NCBI GenBank assembly: GCA_002310035.1
Contig: DBYC01000028.1
Location: forward strand, 40,329-45,870
Length of the DNA: 5,542 nt
Direction of reading: 5' to 3'
Source of the DNA: a bacterium UBP6_UBA1196
GTDB taxonomy: Bacteria; UBP6; UBA1177
Shown: one piece after another, positions 5,112 to 5,542 of the stretch
Layout: each line of letters opens with the position of its first letter
How positions within the stretch are numbered: position 1 is the stretch's first letter
Notes under the pieces: generated by a model
The model's input: only the letters and a program-made list of their open reading frames with translations
The model's database searches: none
Told to the model about the DNA's origin: nothing
Position numbers and translations under genes: made by a program

Positions 5112-5542
5112 ATGAAAAAGATTTTTAAACTGACGGCTTTATTTTTTGTTTCGGCGGCGATTTTTGTTTCATGCGGAGATGAAACCACCACAGAAAGACA
5201 GGAAAGCAAACAGCCTGAAGCTGAATCTGTTCAGAAAGCCGCAGACGAAAATGCAGAAGCAGATCAGAAAAAAAACAAGGAAAATAATGTACCTGCTGCA
5301 GAAGAAACAGCAGAAGTTCAGATTCAAGATGTAAAGGACGGCGGCGATCCCAAAGATGTTGAGGAAGAAGTTGTGCAAAACACTGAAGAAAATGTCGTAA
5401 TTGAAAAACCAAATTACGAAAAAACTAAAAAAGATATGAAAAAACTGGAAAAAGAAAGCCAAAAACGGATTCAAGAAAAAGGTTTTAAAAGAACTGAAGA
5501 ACAGAAAAGAACAGACCAACATGCGGAAGAAGCTTTAAATCA
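5112..5542 (+). CDS. Glu/Lys-rich putative lipoprotein, function unknown (3' end beyond the window)
   Basis: The visible 143 residues start with MKK and a hydrophobic segment (about 8-19), ending in FVSC at 18-21. This looks like a signal peptide cleaved before Cys21, which would be lipidated. The lipobox is not the strict L-(A/S)-(G/A)-C form but fits looser boxes seen in some phyla. After Cys21 the chain is hydrophilic and rich in Glu, Lys, Ala and Gln with no aromatic residue until Tyr102, so about 22-100 is probably a disordered tether. From about 102 to the edge it becomes strongly charged and helical, possibly a coiled coil (KKDMKKLEKESQKRIQEK, 107-124). Any folded domain would lie beyond the window. 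I recognise no family. It is divergent from clpA and probably starts its own transcript. Confidence 0.75.
   Translation, partial: MKKIFKLTALFFVSAAIFVSCGDETTTERQESKQPEAESVQKAADENAEADQKKNKENNVPAAEETAEVQIQDVKDGGDPKDVEEEVVQNTEENVVIEKPNYEKTKKDMKKLEKESQKRIQEKGFKRTEEQKRTDQHAEEALN

Noticed and set aside
5169..5522. Minus-strand frame of 117 residues, very rich in Phe and resembling a membrane protein
   Set aside because: It is the reverse of the A/G-rich lipoprotein codons, which forces Phe, Leu and Ser. The plus-strand frame has a ribosome binding site and a signal peptide.

Overview
This 5.5 kb window is bacterial, with short intergenic gaps, clear GGAG/GGAGG ribosome binding sites and moderate GC content (judged by eye, not counted). 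A lipoprotein-type signal peptide at the right end, together with TsaB, a DUF465/YdcH-type small protein and a ClpA-type unfoldase, suggests a Gram-negative-type (diderm) bacterium. The sequence does not let me name a phylum.

Layout from left to right. (1) On the minus strand, 25-1500 encodes the N-terminal part of an MmeI/type IIG-like restriction-modification enzyme. It has a PD-(D/E)XK nuclease-like motif and an intact SAM-binding motif I, but stops just before the catalytic NPP(Y/F) motif. Overlapping its stop codon, at 37 and running off the left edge, is a second start codon with its own ribosome binding site. Its first residues (MRRIENPHDKGE) resemble the start of Rpn-family nuclease/putative transposase proteins. 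The restriction gene therefore looks truncated at this junction, or frameshifted. (2) 1501-1721 is a divergent promoter region. (3) On the plus strand, 1722-2456 is tsaB, a subunit of the machinery that makes the tRNA modification t6A, with a TTG start. It overlaps by 4 bases a small DUF465/YdcH-like gene at 2453-2668. (4) On the minus strand, 2665-4956 is a ClpA-type double-ATPase unfoldase, also with a TTG start. Its stop codon interlocks with that of the small gene. (5) 4957-5111 is a second divergent promoter region. (6) On the plus strand, 5112 to the right edge is the first part of a Glu/Lys-rich lipoprotein of unknown function.

tsaB and the small gene form an overlapping pair that is probably co-transcribed. 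The other genes look like separate units: restriction/defence, protein quality control and an envelope lipoprotein. I see no tRNA, rRNA, CRISPR array or complete insertion sequence. The left-edge junction of the restriction gene is the part most worth following up; the rest looks like ordinary chromosome. No complete new system is visible here.
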